A model generated the notes under the pieces. It worked only from the letters and a program-made list of their open reading frames with translations, searched no databases and was not told the origin of the DNA. A program made the position numbers and the translations under genes. Positions 33,927-42,071 of a stretch of 64,000 nucleotides of DNA are shown one piece after another (position 1 is the stretch's first letter; each line of letters starts with the position of its first letter). The DNA is from Leptolyngbya subtilissima AS-A7 (GTDB taxonomy: Bacteria > Cyanobacteriota > Cyanobacteriia > Phormidesmidales > Phormidesmidaceae): assembly GCF_039962255.1 (NCBI RefSeq), contig NZ_JAMPKY010000010.1:186001-250000 (forward strand), in the 5' to 3' direction.

Positions 33927-35981
33927 ATGGCTAAAAACTGGGCAATGGTTATTGGCATTAATGACTACAACCCGGTGAACTTTGCACCGCTGAGGTATGC
34001 TCGACAAGATGCTGAACGGGTAAAAGACTTTTTCGAAAAAGCTGGTTTTGAGGTGTGTTTTTTTGCTGACAACTCCCCGCCTTTAAACTTGCGTGATGGT
34101 CATACTATTCGAACCAAGCCAAGCTGTGGTGACTTGACAACTTTTTTAGAAGACCGCTTCGAGCGCCCTTTTTTGAATACAGGTGATAATTGCTGGTTTT
34201 TCTTCGCTGGCCATGGTGAACGCCATCGAGATCGCGATTATCTGATGCCCGAGGATGCTAATTCTCGTGGCGAAAAAATTATAGGCTTAGAAGTTAATTA
34301 TGTACAAGAACGCCTAAGCCGCTGCGGCGCTGATAACGTAATTATGATTATCGATGCTTGCCGTAGTCAAGGTAGTCGAAATAGCACTGGCATCGGCCGA
34401 GATATTCAAAAAGGTCTGATTACCTTCTCATCCTGCCAGCCTACACAAAAATCATGGGAAATTGAAGAGTTAGAGCAAGGGGCTTTTACTTTTGCCTTTT
34501 TGGAAGCTTTACAACTACCTGAGGAACAGAACTGTGCCACAGTAGAGCGGCTCAGTAGTTATCTAAAACGTCGAGTACCTAATCTCTGTCAGCAGTATGG
34601 AAAAGTTCCTGCCCAAACGCCACGTATCAGTGTTGATCCAATTGAGAAACAGCATTTTATTTTGCTTCCAAAGCATGCGCGAGAAGCAGATATTAATCAG
34701 TTGAAATTAGATGTTTTTCGGCTTAAGGATAAGAATCTAATTCTAGCCGAACAAATCTGCATTAGGCTAAACGCTTTAGCCATGGGGGAAGACCTAGAAA
34801 CAATCAATCTGCTAACAGAAATTCGTAGTCAGATCAGAAAACAAACTTTCAATGAACCCAGGGTCAATCAAAACTGCGACGTGGAAAATTCTGTTGCAAG
34901 ATCGGCTAAGGCTATAAATACAACAGTCAAGAACTCTATAGCAGAAAATTTCGCAGTTACCTCCGAGCTCGGTCCTGCTACACCATTTCACGCTAGCGCT
35001 CAGCTCAGTGGAGATTCCCTAGAGTCAATCACTGTTGGCTCTTACAATAACCTCAGTCATTCTTGGAACAAGCTACTGGAACGTAGTATTGGTCCTAAGG
35101 AACTGGCCGAGTTGTATCCATTCTTATACGATGCTCTGAAAGAGTTTGAATTTGAGTATGTTTTTCTTAATTCTTATGGCGAAAAAGTACTAGAGAAAAA
35201 GTCTAAATCATTTTGCTTAACTGAAAATATTGGTTCAAGCATGTATTTGGACATGGTGGTCATTCCTTCAGGTCGCTTCTTAATGGGTGCATTTGAGGAA
35301 AAATCTTTTCAAGATGAATTGCCGGTTCGCGAAGTTGAAATCGAAGGTTTTTTGTTTGCAAAGTATCCCATTACCAAGGGACAGTGGAAGACTATTGCAA
35401 ACCTACCAAAAGTAGAACGAGAATTAAAAAGGCTACCCTTAAGAAAGGGCGGTATGTGGCACCCTGTAACACAAGTTTCTTGGGGAGACGCAAATGAGTT
35501 TTGCAGAAGATTATCTAAATATACAGGAAAACTTTATAGACTTCCTAGTAAGGCCGAGTGGGAATATGCTTGCAGAGCTGGTAGCTTGACGCCTTATCAT
35601 TTTGGCCAAGCTATTACATCAAATATTGCAAACTATGATGGAAATTATCCTTGCAACTTAGACTTGAAGGGCATATTTCGGGAAAATCCTACAGACGTTA
35701 GAAATTTTCGGTATGCTAACGCGTTTGGACTTTTTGATATGCATGGAAATGTTTGGGAGTGGTGTCAAGACTCTTGGCATGATAACTATAACAATGCTCC
35801 GTATAATGGAAATCCATGGCAAGAAGATGGAGACACAGGTAGTAGAGTTCTACGGGGAGGTTCATGGGTTAACGAAGCTATAAAATGTCGCTCTGCATGC
35901 CGTCAGAGAGGCGATGCTGAACATAAGTCTACTAATACAGGATTTAGAGTTGTGCGAGAAATCAGCTCCTCTAGCTCCTAG
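33927..35981 (+). CDS. Caspase-FGE-sulfatase-like effector protein
   Basis: 684 residues in three parts. Residues 1-250 are a caspase-like peptidase (C14): WAMVIGINDY start, catalytic His96 in FFFAGHGE and Cys145 in MIIDACRSQ. Residues 250-435 form a linker with a helical part (READINQLKLDVFRLKDKNLILAEQ). Residues 440-678 form a formylglycine-generating-enzyme-like/C-type-lectin fold (VVIPSGRFLMG, LPSKAEWEYACRAG, FDMHGNVWEWCQD, RVLRGGSW, TGFRVVRE). True FGE copper-site cysteines are not evident, so that domain is probably a binding domain. It forms an operon with the trypco1 gene; by inference it is a regulated suicide protease in a conflict system. Confidence 0.88.
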   Translation: MAKNWAMVIGINDYNPVNFAPLRYARQDAERVKDFFEKAGFEVCFFADNSPPLNLRDGHTIRTKPSCGDLTTFLEDRFERPFLNTGDNCWFFFAGHGERHRDRDYLMPEDANSRGEKIIGLEVNYVQERLSRCGADNVIMIIDACRSQGSRNSTGIGRDIQKGLITFSSCQPTQKSWEIEELEQGAFTFAFLEALQLPEEQNCATVERLSSYLKRRVPNLCQQYGKVPAQTPRISVDPIEKQHFILLPKHAREADINQLKLDVFRLKDKNLILAEQICIRLNALAMGEDLETINLLTEIRSQIRKQTFNEPRVNQNCDVENSVARSAKAINTTVKNSIAENFAVTSELGPATPFHASAQLSGDSLESITVGSYNNLSHSWNKLLERSIGPKELAELYPFLYDALKEFEFEYVFLNSYGEKVLEKKSKSFCLTENIGSSMYLDMVVIPSGRFLMGAFEEKSFQDELPVREVEIEGFLFAKYPITKGQWKTIANLPKVERELKRLPLRKGGMWHPVTQVSWGDANEFCRRLSKYTGKLYRLPSKAEWEYACRAGSLTPYHFGQAITSNIANYDGNYPCNLDLKGIFRENPTDVRNFRYANAFGLFDMHGNVWEWCQDSWHDNYNNAPYNGNPWQEDGDTGSRVLRGGSWVNEAIKCRSACRQRGDAEHKSTNTGFRVVREISSSSS

Positions 35982-36126
35982 AAATCCTTTCTTTAAAACC
36001 ACTTAAACATCAGTAGTATATTAGATAGTCTTGTTGGTTCCTAAAGAACGAACATACTCATCTTCAATAGGTATGTGCTCAAAAAACTCGATATTTTTAA
36101 TAAAGCCAGTTTCCTCAGAAACCTGC

Positions 36127-37341
36127 TTAATTGCTTCTTTTATGCTGATCAAAGGAACTTGGAAAAAAATCTCGTCTTTGGTTGACTTTATTAATCCTTT
36201 TTTCGTAAAACTTGTTTTGGATTTTCTCTAAGGAGTCTGCTGCATCTTCAGAATATGCTCTTATATGAATAATGAAGGGAAAAGGGACAAAAGGATTCAT
36301 TGTCTTGATATATTTTTCTGGTTCACCACTTTGCGTCATAAATACCCTATAAATATCTTCACCGAACGAACCTTCGTTAGAAACCACATATATATTTCCT
36401 GATTTTATCAACCTGTAACGGGAAACAGCATTTTCTCTTTCTTCCTGAGCTTTACTAATGAGATTGTCATATTGTCTCTTCCTTGATTCTAATTCTCTTA
36501 GCTTTACTCCAACTGCTTTCTCCATTTCCACCTTTATTGCTTCTCTTTCCTGCTCATATTTTGTTTGCCTCTCTAAAGCTTCCTCTTCTTCTTTTCTAGC
36601 TTTTTCAATAGCTTCTCTTTCTTTTTTCTCTTTCTTCAATTGTTCCCTAATAAAGCGGTTTTGCTCCCTCTCTTCTTCTTTTTTAAGTTCCATTTCATAT
36701 TTTACTTCTAACTCCTTGATTCTTAACTCATAATACTCTCTGGATATTTCGCACTCCAAATTTTTTGATAGTTTATTTAGACTTTCGTAGCTCCTTAATA
36801 TCCTCTTCTTAAGATTGTTGACGTTACCCGTCTTTGCGTTGTCGATTGCTGAGTCGCAAATATTATCAAACGCTTCACGGATTACTCTGAGATGACTACG
36901 GATAGCTTTTTCACCCTTTTTTAAGTCGTTTCCTAAGGGCCAAGGATTTCTGCAAAAGACTGCTTGGTCCGACAAAATCATTGTTTTTCTTTCGTTAGTA
37001 ATTTGATCAAATCTCAGCTTATAATCTTCAGATCTAACAAAACTATATTTAGGCTCATGAAAACCAAGTTGTTGAAGATGATTTTCTTCTTCAACAACTT
37101 TTGTTTTCTCTTCAACATCAGCAAGATAAAGAGCCATTTGTCGCTCTCTGCTATGTAAACTCTCTATATATCTCTTCTTGCTTTCTATCTTTGCATCCAA
37201 CTCTCTTTCTTTTTCTTCTTTAGAAACAAGGGTATTGTATCTACCCATCTTCTTCAACAGAGCTTGATTTTCCTGGTACAGCCAAACTGTTGCCCAACAC
37301 AAAGCAGTTAATACAAGAAAAAGGAAAGCGTTAGGTAGCAT
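36127..37341 (-). CDS. DUF4041 / SNIPE-like membrane-anchored protein
   Basis: 404 residues. An N-terminal membrane anchor (5-22) is followed by coiled coil (35-90). A DUF4041-like domain starts at QQLGFHEPKYSFVRSEDYKLRFDQI and includes AIRSHLRVIREAFDNICDSAI and LKKRILRSYESLNKL. A long charged coiled coil (205-308) precedes a C-terminal T5orf172/GIY-YIG-type domain (315-392: GNIYVVSNEGSFGEDIYRV, VPFPF, NKVNQRRDFF). This is the architecture of SNIPE, a membrane nuclease that cuts phage DNA during entry. Usual nuclease residues seem lost: the GMTRR block reads FMTQS and the following Arg is Tyr344. Glu372 remains. Confidence 0.78.
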   Translation of the reverse strand: MLPNAFLFLVLTALCWATVWLYQENQALLKKMGRYNTLVSKEEKERELDAKIESKKRYIESLHSRERQMALYLADVEEKTKVVEEENHLQQLGFHEPKYSFVRSEDYKLRFDQITNERKTMILSDQAVFCRNPWPLGNDLKKGEKAIRSHLRVIREAFDNICDSAIDNAKTGNVNNLKKRILRSYESLNKLSKNLECEISREYYELRIKELEVKYEMELKKEEEREQNRFIREQLKKEKKEREAIEKARKEEEEALERQTKYEQEREAIKVEMEKAVGVKLRELESRKRQYDNLISKAQEERENAVSRYRLIKSGNIYVVSNEGSFGEDIYRVFMTQSGEPEKYIKTMNPFVPFPFIIHIRAYSEDAADSLEKIQNKFYEKRINKVNQRRDFFPSSFDQHKRSN

Positions 37342-37637
37342 TTGCTGAAGTTTTAAAGTTGGTTGAATTCAGTCAATTTTATTAAGTGTAAAATATTTGT
37401 GGACTCAGAAAAGTGGTCTTAGGATAGGTCAAACACGTTTATATTCAACATTGAATAAAGATTCTTCAAGAGGCGGGTGTGAAGTTGAGTGAACAATAAC
37501 TCTACAATTCCTAAGGCAAAATTGAAAATGCTATCAGGCCTTGAATTGTGCAAATGTCATTCGATTGATTGCTGATGTTTGCTTCTGAAACTTTGGTACG
37601 CTCCTCAAAATTGAATTTAGGGTCTGAACAAATAATG
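37342..37637. other. A/T-rich gap in the accessory island
   Basis: About 300 bases without a gene or recognisable structure; upstream of the SNIPE-like gene. Confidence 0.4.
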
Positions 37638-37666
37638 CCACCCTCTGATTACCAATACTAACCAGC

Positions 37667-38275
37667 CTAGCGCGGCATAACATCATTCAGCCGTAGCGTT
37701 AGCTGAGGCAACAGTGGCGAATCAATCGCTTCACCCAGCCGATACTGCTGTTGTTGATAGTCTTCGCCAACTAACCGACATACCGTAAACGTAGGCTGCT
37801 TAGGGCTACCAATAAACACCCGCCCACCCAAACCTCGATAGTCCACAATCCAATATTCTGGAATGCCAAATAGGGCATACTCTTCCACCTTGCGGGCATA
37901 GTCCGTTTCCCAATTAGTGCTCACCACCTCAACAACCAGCTTTACCGAAGTGCCCAAGGTAATCACAGGCTCTCGTTCCCACAGCGGCTCATGTACCAAG
38001 GCCGGTTCATCGAGCACCACCACATCCGGGCGGCGAGCCGTGGCAACATCAGCAAATGGTCGCAGCAAACAAGTGCGAGGAATAACCCACGGATGGCCCT
38101 GGCGATCGATTTCAATACTGAGCTGGCTGGCGACTTTTCCGGCAGTAGTTTCGTGGAAGCCAGTGGGTTCCATATCTATGAGTTCTCCGTCGGCCAGTTC
38201 GTAGCGAGGGTTGTCGCCATAGCGGGTCAAAAATTCGTCAACGCCAAGTACCAGCGACGAAGAGGTCTGAGTCAT
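37667..38275 (-). CDS. Uma2-family endonuclease-like protein
   Basis: About 202 residues from the ATG at 38275 (12 codons inside the longest frame, which opens at 38311). Uma2/DUF820 motifs: VDEFLTRYGDNPRYELADGELIDMEPTG, ARRPDVVVLDEP with the candidate Asp, KLVVEVVSTNWETDYARKVEEYALFGIPEYWIVDY with the Glu and Lys. It differs clearly from the other Uma2 gene in the window. It marks the right border of the A/T-rich stretch and its own composition is G/C-rich like the host. Confidence 0.85.
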   Translation of the reverse strand: MTQTSSSLVLGVDEFLTRYGDNPRYELADGELIDMEPTGFHETTAGKVASQLSIEIDRQGHPWVIPRTCLLRPFADVATARRPDVVVLDEPALVHEPLWEREPVITLGTSVKLVVEVVSTNWETDYARKVEEYALFGIPEYWIVDYRGLGGRVFIGSPKQPTFTVCRLVGEDYQQQQYRLGEAIDSPLLPQLTLRLNDVMPR

Positions 38276-38341
38276 AGAGAAGACTCCCAGAGCTGAGCGG
38301 TCATAGAACAATAGTAGGGAATTAGGAGCTGCCTTACATCA

Positions 38342-38884
38342 TCAGCCCGCTAAGGATGCTGGCTCCACATCGGGGGTCAGGCGTAGTACGAGATACTCCT
38401 CATCAAAATAGGTGCCGTCAATACACAGAGAATCACGCTCTAGCCCAAAGATCTCAAAGCCGCGCGACTGGTAGAGAGCGCTAGCCGCAACGTTGCCCGC
38501 CGTGACGCTGAGCACGATCTGCCGCAGGCCATCTAGACCTCGGGCATGGGCAATAGCGCGATCGAGCAGGCTTGAGCCTACCCTTTGACCGCGGAACTCA
38601 GGCAAAACATACATGCTCCAGAGAGAGCCAACGTGGGCTCGCTTTGGGCGGTGCTCGCGCGAAAACCCGAGCATCCCTATGAGTTGAGTGCGATCGCTAA
38701 AAGCACCAAAAATGCCGCCAGCCGCATCGTTGTTAGGTCGCAGTCGAGCAGCAAAATCGGCCAGCGAGAATTGCGCTTCCTGCTCATAGCTAGAGGCAAA
38801 GGCCGTTGGCGACTCCTTCAAAGCGTGGAGACGCAGATCGCGATAGGCCGCGATATCCTCAGAGTTGAGAAATCGTATTTCCAT
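38342..38884 (-). CDS. GNAT-family N-acetyltransferase
   Basis: 180-residue acetyltransferase. Motif A is SMYVLPEFRGQRVGSSLLDRAIAHA (acetyl-CoA pyrophosphate loop), and motif B is AASALYQSRGFEIFGLERDSLCIDGTYFDEEYLVLRL. The C-terminal DG-x-YFDE resembles the group that acetylates small amines or antibiotics, but no substrate can be named. ATG at 38884. Confidence 0.85.
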   Translation of the reverse strand: MEIRFLNSEDIAAYRDLRLHALKESPTAFASSYEQEAQFSLADFAARLRPNNDAAGGIFGAFSDRTQLIGMLGFSREHRPKRAHVGSLWSMYVLPEFRGQRVGSSLLDRAIAHARGLDGLRQIVLSVTAGNVAASALYQSRGFEIFGLERDSLCIDGTYFDEEYLVLRLTPDVEPASLAG

Positions 38885-38913
38885 GGTTAAACGTTAGAAC
38901 TAATCACCCTGAC

Positions 38914-39156
38914 CTACTTGCCTGTGCCTTTGCTTCCCCCTCGTCCCAAGTACTGTCCGTGAATGCTGACGGCATAGGGAACCAAATACGTGAGCCCAGC
39001 CGAGTACCAGCGGGCTCGGGTCATAGTGCCGGCCCGCACCGCTGCCCCATGGTTAATGGCAAACAGCAGCGTACCAATCACAACGGCCACTCGCACAGCA
39101 CGGCTGGCCATAGACGGCGTTACTAATGCCCTCAAGTAGCCATAGACTGCTTCCAT
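38914..39156 (-). CDS. nrtS: NrtS-like nitrate/nitrite transporter
   Basis: 80-residue membrane protein with two membrane segments: RAVRVAVVIGTLLFAINHG and YSAGLTYLVPYAVSIHG. The pattern ALRVAxVVGTxLxxINxG...LTYLVPYxV is that of NrtS, a small transporter subunit for nitrate and nitrite uptake known in marine Synechococcus. In that strain two related small proteins act together; only one is seen here. Located 30 bases upstream of the GNAT gene, same strand. Confidence 0.75.
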   Translation of the reverse strand: MEAVYGYLRALVTPSMASRAVRVAVVIGTLLFAINHGAAVRAGTMTRARWYSAGLTYLVPYAVSIHGQYLGRGGSKGTGK

Positions 39157-39422
39157 TTTCTCGCTTTTGAACCATGTCTCCAGTGAAAGACTCTATCGTA
39201 TCGACTGGTCGAGGTTCCGTCACATGGCAGCCAATACTCTTCTTTAGCCCATTTCCCCGTCAAACGCCTGTCATCAACAGATTCACCTGCTGATTAGCGG
39301 GGGTGTTGCTGAATCGGAGCATGAATGTGGATAGGGCATAGGCGCAGCCAAGCCAAAGGCTTTACGTCTGTTTGCCCCTAAAGACGTTGCAGTTTTGTTT
39401 CATACCTCTATGCAGCAGCGCC

Positions 39423-42071
39423 TTAGTGGGCAGCTACCCGATGGCAATCGGTAAAGCAGATATGGCGAACCGGGCACTGCTGGCAAGTTTGGGTTAAAAA
39501 CGCCTCCAGTTGAGCAGGGGGCATTGGGCGGGCAAAGAAAAAGCCCTGCCCCGATTCACATCCCAGAGACTGAAGGGCTTCGAGCTGCTGTCGGGTTTCA
39601 ATGCCTTCGGCGATCGTGGCCAGGCCCAAGGTCTTGGCCAGCGCCACGATCGATTGAATAATGCTGCGTTCTTTTTCGCCATGCAGCATCACATTGACAA
39701 AGGAGCGATCGATTTTGATGGTGTTAATGGGGAACTGATGCAGGTAGCTGAGGGAGGAAAAGCCAGTGCCAAAATCATCTAGGCTGACCTGAATGCCTCG
39801 GATCTGCATGCGTTCTAATAGCTGAGTTGCGATCGCCGTATTTTTGATCAGGCTGCTTTCGGTAATTTCAAACCGCAGGCATCGGACCGGAATGTGAGTT
39901 TCCTCTAGCATGCGATCTAGGGTTTGCAGCAGAGACGGTTCGCGCAGCTGGCGGCCAGAAATATTGACGCTCAGATATAGCTTGGCAAAATCGGGCCAGA
40001 GCTGTTGCCAATGGCTGAACTGCATACAGGCTTCTTGCAGCGCCCACTCCCCGATCGCATTGATTAGTCCCGTTTCTTCGGCGATAGGGATAAACTCGCC
40101 GGCGGGAACCAGCCCTTTTTGAGGATGCCGCCACCGCAGCAAAACTTCAAAGCCCTCTAGCCCGCGCTCAGGCTGAAGACTGACGATGGGCTGATAGTGA
40201 ATTTCAAGCTCGTTGTTGAGAATGGCATGGCGCAGGTGCGTCTCAATTTCGACGTGTTGAAGGGTAGCGGCATACATAGCGCTGTTAAACACCTCATAGC
40301 GCGCTTTGCCGTTAGCCTTTGCTTGATACATGGCAATGTCGGCATCGCGAAGAATATCGGCCACCTGCTGATACTCTGGTGCGCCGATGACAATGCCAAT
40401 GCTGGCACTAGTAAAGATGTCGTGGTGGCCAATGGCGAGGGCAGGGCCGAGCTTTTGTTGAATGCGCTCAGCAATGTCAACCACCTCTTCGGGATGCTGA
40501 ATGTTTTCCAGCAAAATAGTGAACTCATCTCCCCCCAAGCGGGCCACCGAATCGACCTCGCGCACAGTTTCGAGCAGCAGTTGCGAGACGCGAATCAAGA
40601 GCTGATCGCCAACCCCGTGTCCCAGGGTATCGTTGACGCTTTTGAAGCCATCTAAGTCAATAAAGAGCACCGCAAAGCAGCTAGTTTGATGCCGCCGCTG
40701 CTGTTTGATCGCCAGCTGCAGGCGCTCCATAAAGCAGGGGCGATTGGCGAGCCCGGTCAAGGCATCGTGGAGGGTTTCATGCATGAGCCGCGACTCGGAA
40801 GCTTTGCGCTGGGAAATATCGCGCCCCGCTCCATAGATCAGGTGCTCCTGCAAAAAAGGCACGCCGTTCCAAGCAATCCAGAGGTAGCTGCCGTTGGCAC
40901 AGCGGCAGCGCATTTCGACTTCGTTCACTTCTTCCCCGCGCCACAGCTGCTGCAGGACTTGTTCGGCTAGGGGCAGGTCTTCGGGGTGAACGATGGTAGT
41001 GAAGGGCTGATCGATCAGCTGGTCGCAGGGGTAGCCCATTATGGATTGCCAGGCTGGGTTTAGGCGCTTGAGCTGGCCCTGGCGATCGGCAATAAATAGC
41101 AGATCGAGGGAGAGGTTGAAAAAGCGATCGCGCTCTAGCTCGGCCTGCACCTGGTCCGTAATGTCTTCGCTGACGCCCGTGAGGCGGTACACCGCACCGG
41201 TTTCGTCGTGGATGGGAAAGCCGCGATCGTGGATCCAGCGAATCGTGCCATCGGGGCGAACAATGCGGAACTCCTCGTCGTACTGGCCGAGGTGGGCCTG
41301 GGTTAGAAATGCAGCAATGACGCGATCGCGGTCCTCGGGGTGAATACTGTTCGTCCAGGCCTGGGGATCTTGATAAAACAGCTCTCGGGGCTGCCTCCAA
41401 ATGCTCTCTATTGCCGGGCTGACGTAGCGCGTCTGGGTCTCTTGCCCCATATGGTTGTCAAAGTCCGTCAGCCAAAACACCGCCCGAATGTTTTCTGAAA
41501 TTTGGCGAAACTTCTCTTCGCTCTCCCGCAGATCGTGCTCAATCTGCCGCCGCTCCAGCACTTCTTGGGTCAGCGTTTGGTTGACCGCTTGCAGCTGGGC
41601 GGTGCGGTGTTGCACCTGCTGCTCTAGCTGGGCGTTGAGCCGGTGAATTTGAGTGACCGAAAACCGCAGGGCAAGCTGGTTTTGCACCCGCGCCAGCACT
41701 TCTTCGATTTGGAACGGCTTGGTGATGTAGTCTACCCCGCCTGTTTGAAAGGCCTTGACCTTGTCAAAGGTTTCATCGAGGGCGCTGATGAAGATGACCG
41801 GAATCTCTTGGGTTTTGTGATTAGCCTTGAGCCGCTGGCACACCTCATAGCCGGTCAAGTCGGGCATTTTGATATCGAGCAAAATCAGGTCGGGCAGAGC
41901 GGCCTGCACCGAGGCGATCGCCATCAGACCACTGGTCACACTGCGAACGTCATACCCATGGGTGGAGAGGGCATTTGACAGCAGCCGCAGCGCATCTAGG
42001 GTGTCATCGGCGACTAGAATCTCGGGAATGCGATCGGCAAACAGCTCATGACTCATGGTGGGTTGCCGCAT
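39423..42071 (-). CDS. REC-PAS-GGDEF-EAL cyclic-di-GMP protein
   Basis: 882 residues. Receiver (18-135, phosphoacceptor Asp66 in [10 protein letters not shown]), coiled coil, two PAS/PAC domains (about 190-320 and 325-440), GGDEF domain with intact motif in [15 protein letters not shown], and EAL domain in which EAL reads EVL ([10 protein letters not shown]) with [13 protein letters not shown] and KIDRSFV intact. It can therefore make and probably degrade cyclic-di-GMP. The last 20 residues carry Cys863, 866, 872 and 876, an FNR-like spacing. Its start overlaps the end of the hybrid kinase gene (26 bases from ATG 42071, or 11 from ATG 42056), so the kinase is its likely phosphodonor. Confidence 0.92.
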   Translation of the reverse strand: MRQPTMSHELFADRIPEILVADDTLDALRLLSNALSTHGYDVRSVTSGLMAIASVQAALPDLILLDIKMPDLTGYEVCQRLKANHKTQEIPVIFISALDETFDKVKAFQTGGVDYITKPFQIEEVLARVQNQLALRFSVTQIHRLNAQLEQQVQHRTAQLQAVNQTLTQEVLERRQIEHDLRESEEKFRQISENIRAVFWLTDFDNHMGQETQTRYVSPAIESIWRQPRELFYQDPQAWTNSIHPEDRDRVIAAFLTQAHLGQYDEEFRIVRPDGTIRWIHDRGFPIHDETGAVYRLTGVSEDITDQVQAELERDRFFNLSLDLLFIADRQGQLKRLNPAWQSIMGYPCDQLIDQPFTTIVHPEDLPLAEQVLQQLWRGEEVNEVEMRCRCANGSYLWIAWNGVPFLQEHLIYGAGRDISQRKASESRLMHETLHDALTGLANRPCFMERLQLAIKQQRRHQTSCFAVLFIDLDGFKSVNDTLGHGVGDQLLIRVSQLLLETVREVDSVARLGGDEFTILLENIQHPEEVVDIAERIQQKLGPALAIGHHDIFTSASIGIVIGAPEYQQVADILRDADIAMYQAKANGKARYEVFNSAMYAATLQHVEIETHLRHAILNNELEIHYQPIVSLQPERGLEGFEVLLRWRHPQKGLVPAGEFIPIAEETGLINAIGEWALQEACMQFSHWQQLWPDFAKLYLSVNISGRQLREPSLLQTLDRMLEETHIPVRCLRFEITESSLIKNTAIATQLLERMQIRGIQVSLDDFGTGFSSLSYLHQFPINTIKIDRSFVNVMLHGEKERSIIQSIVALAKTLGLATIAEGIETRQQLEALQSLGCESGQGFFFARPMPPAQLEAFLTQTCQQCPVRHICFTDCHRVAAH

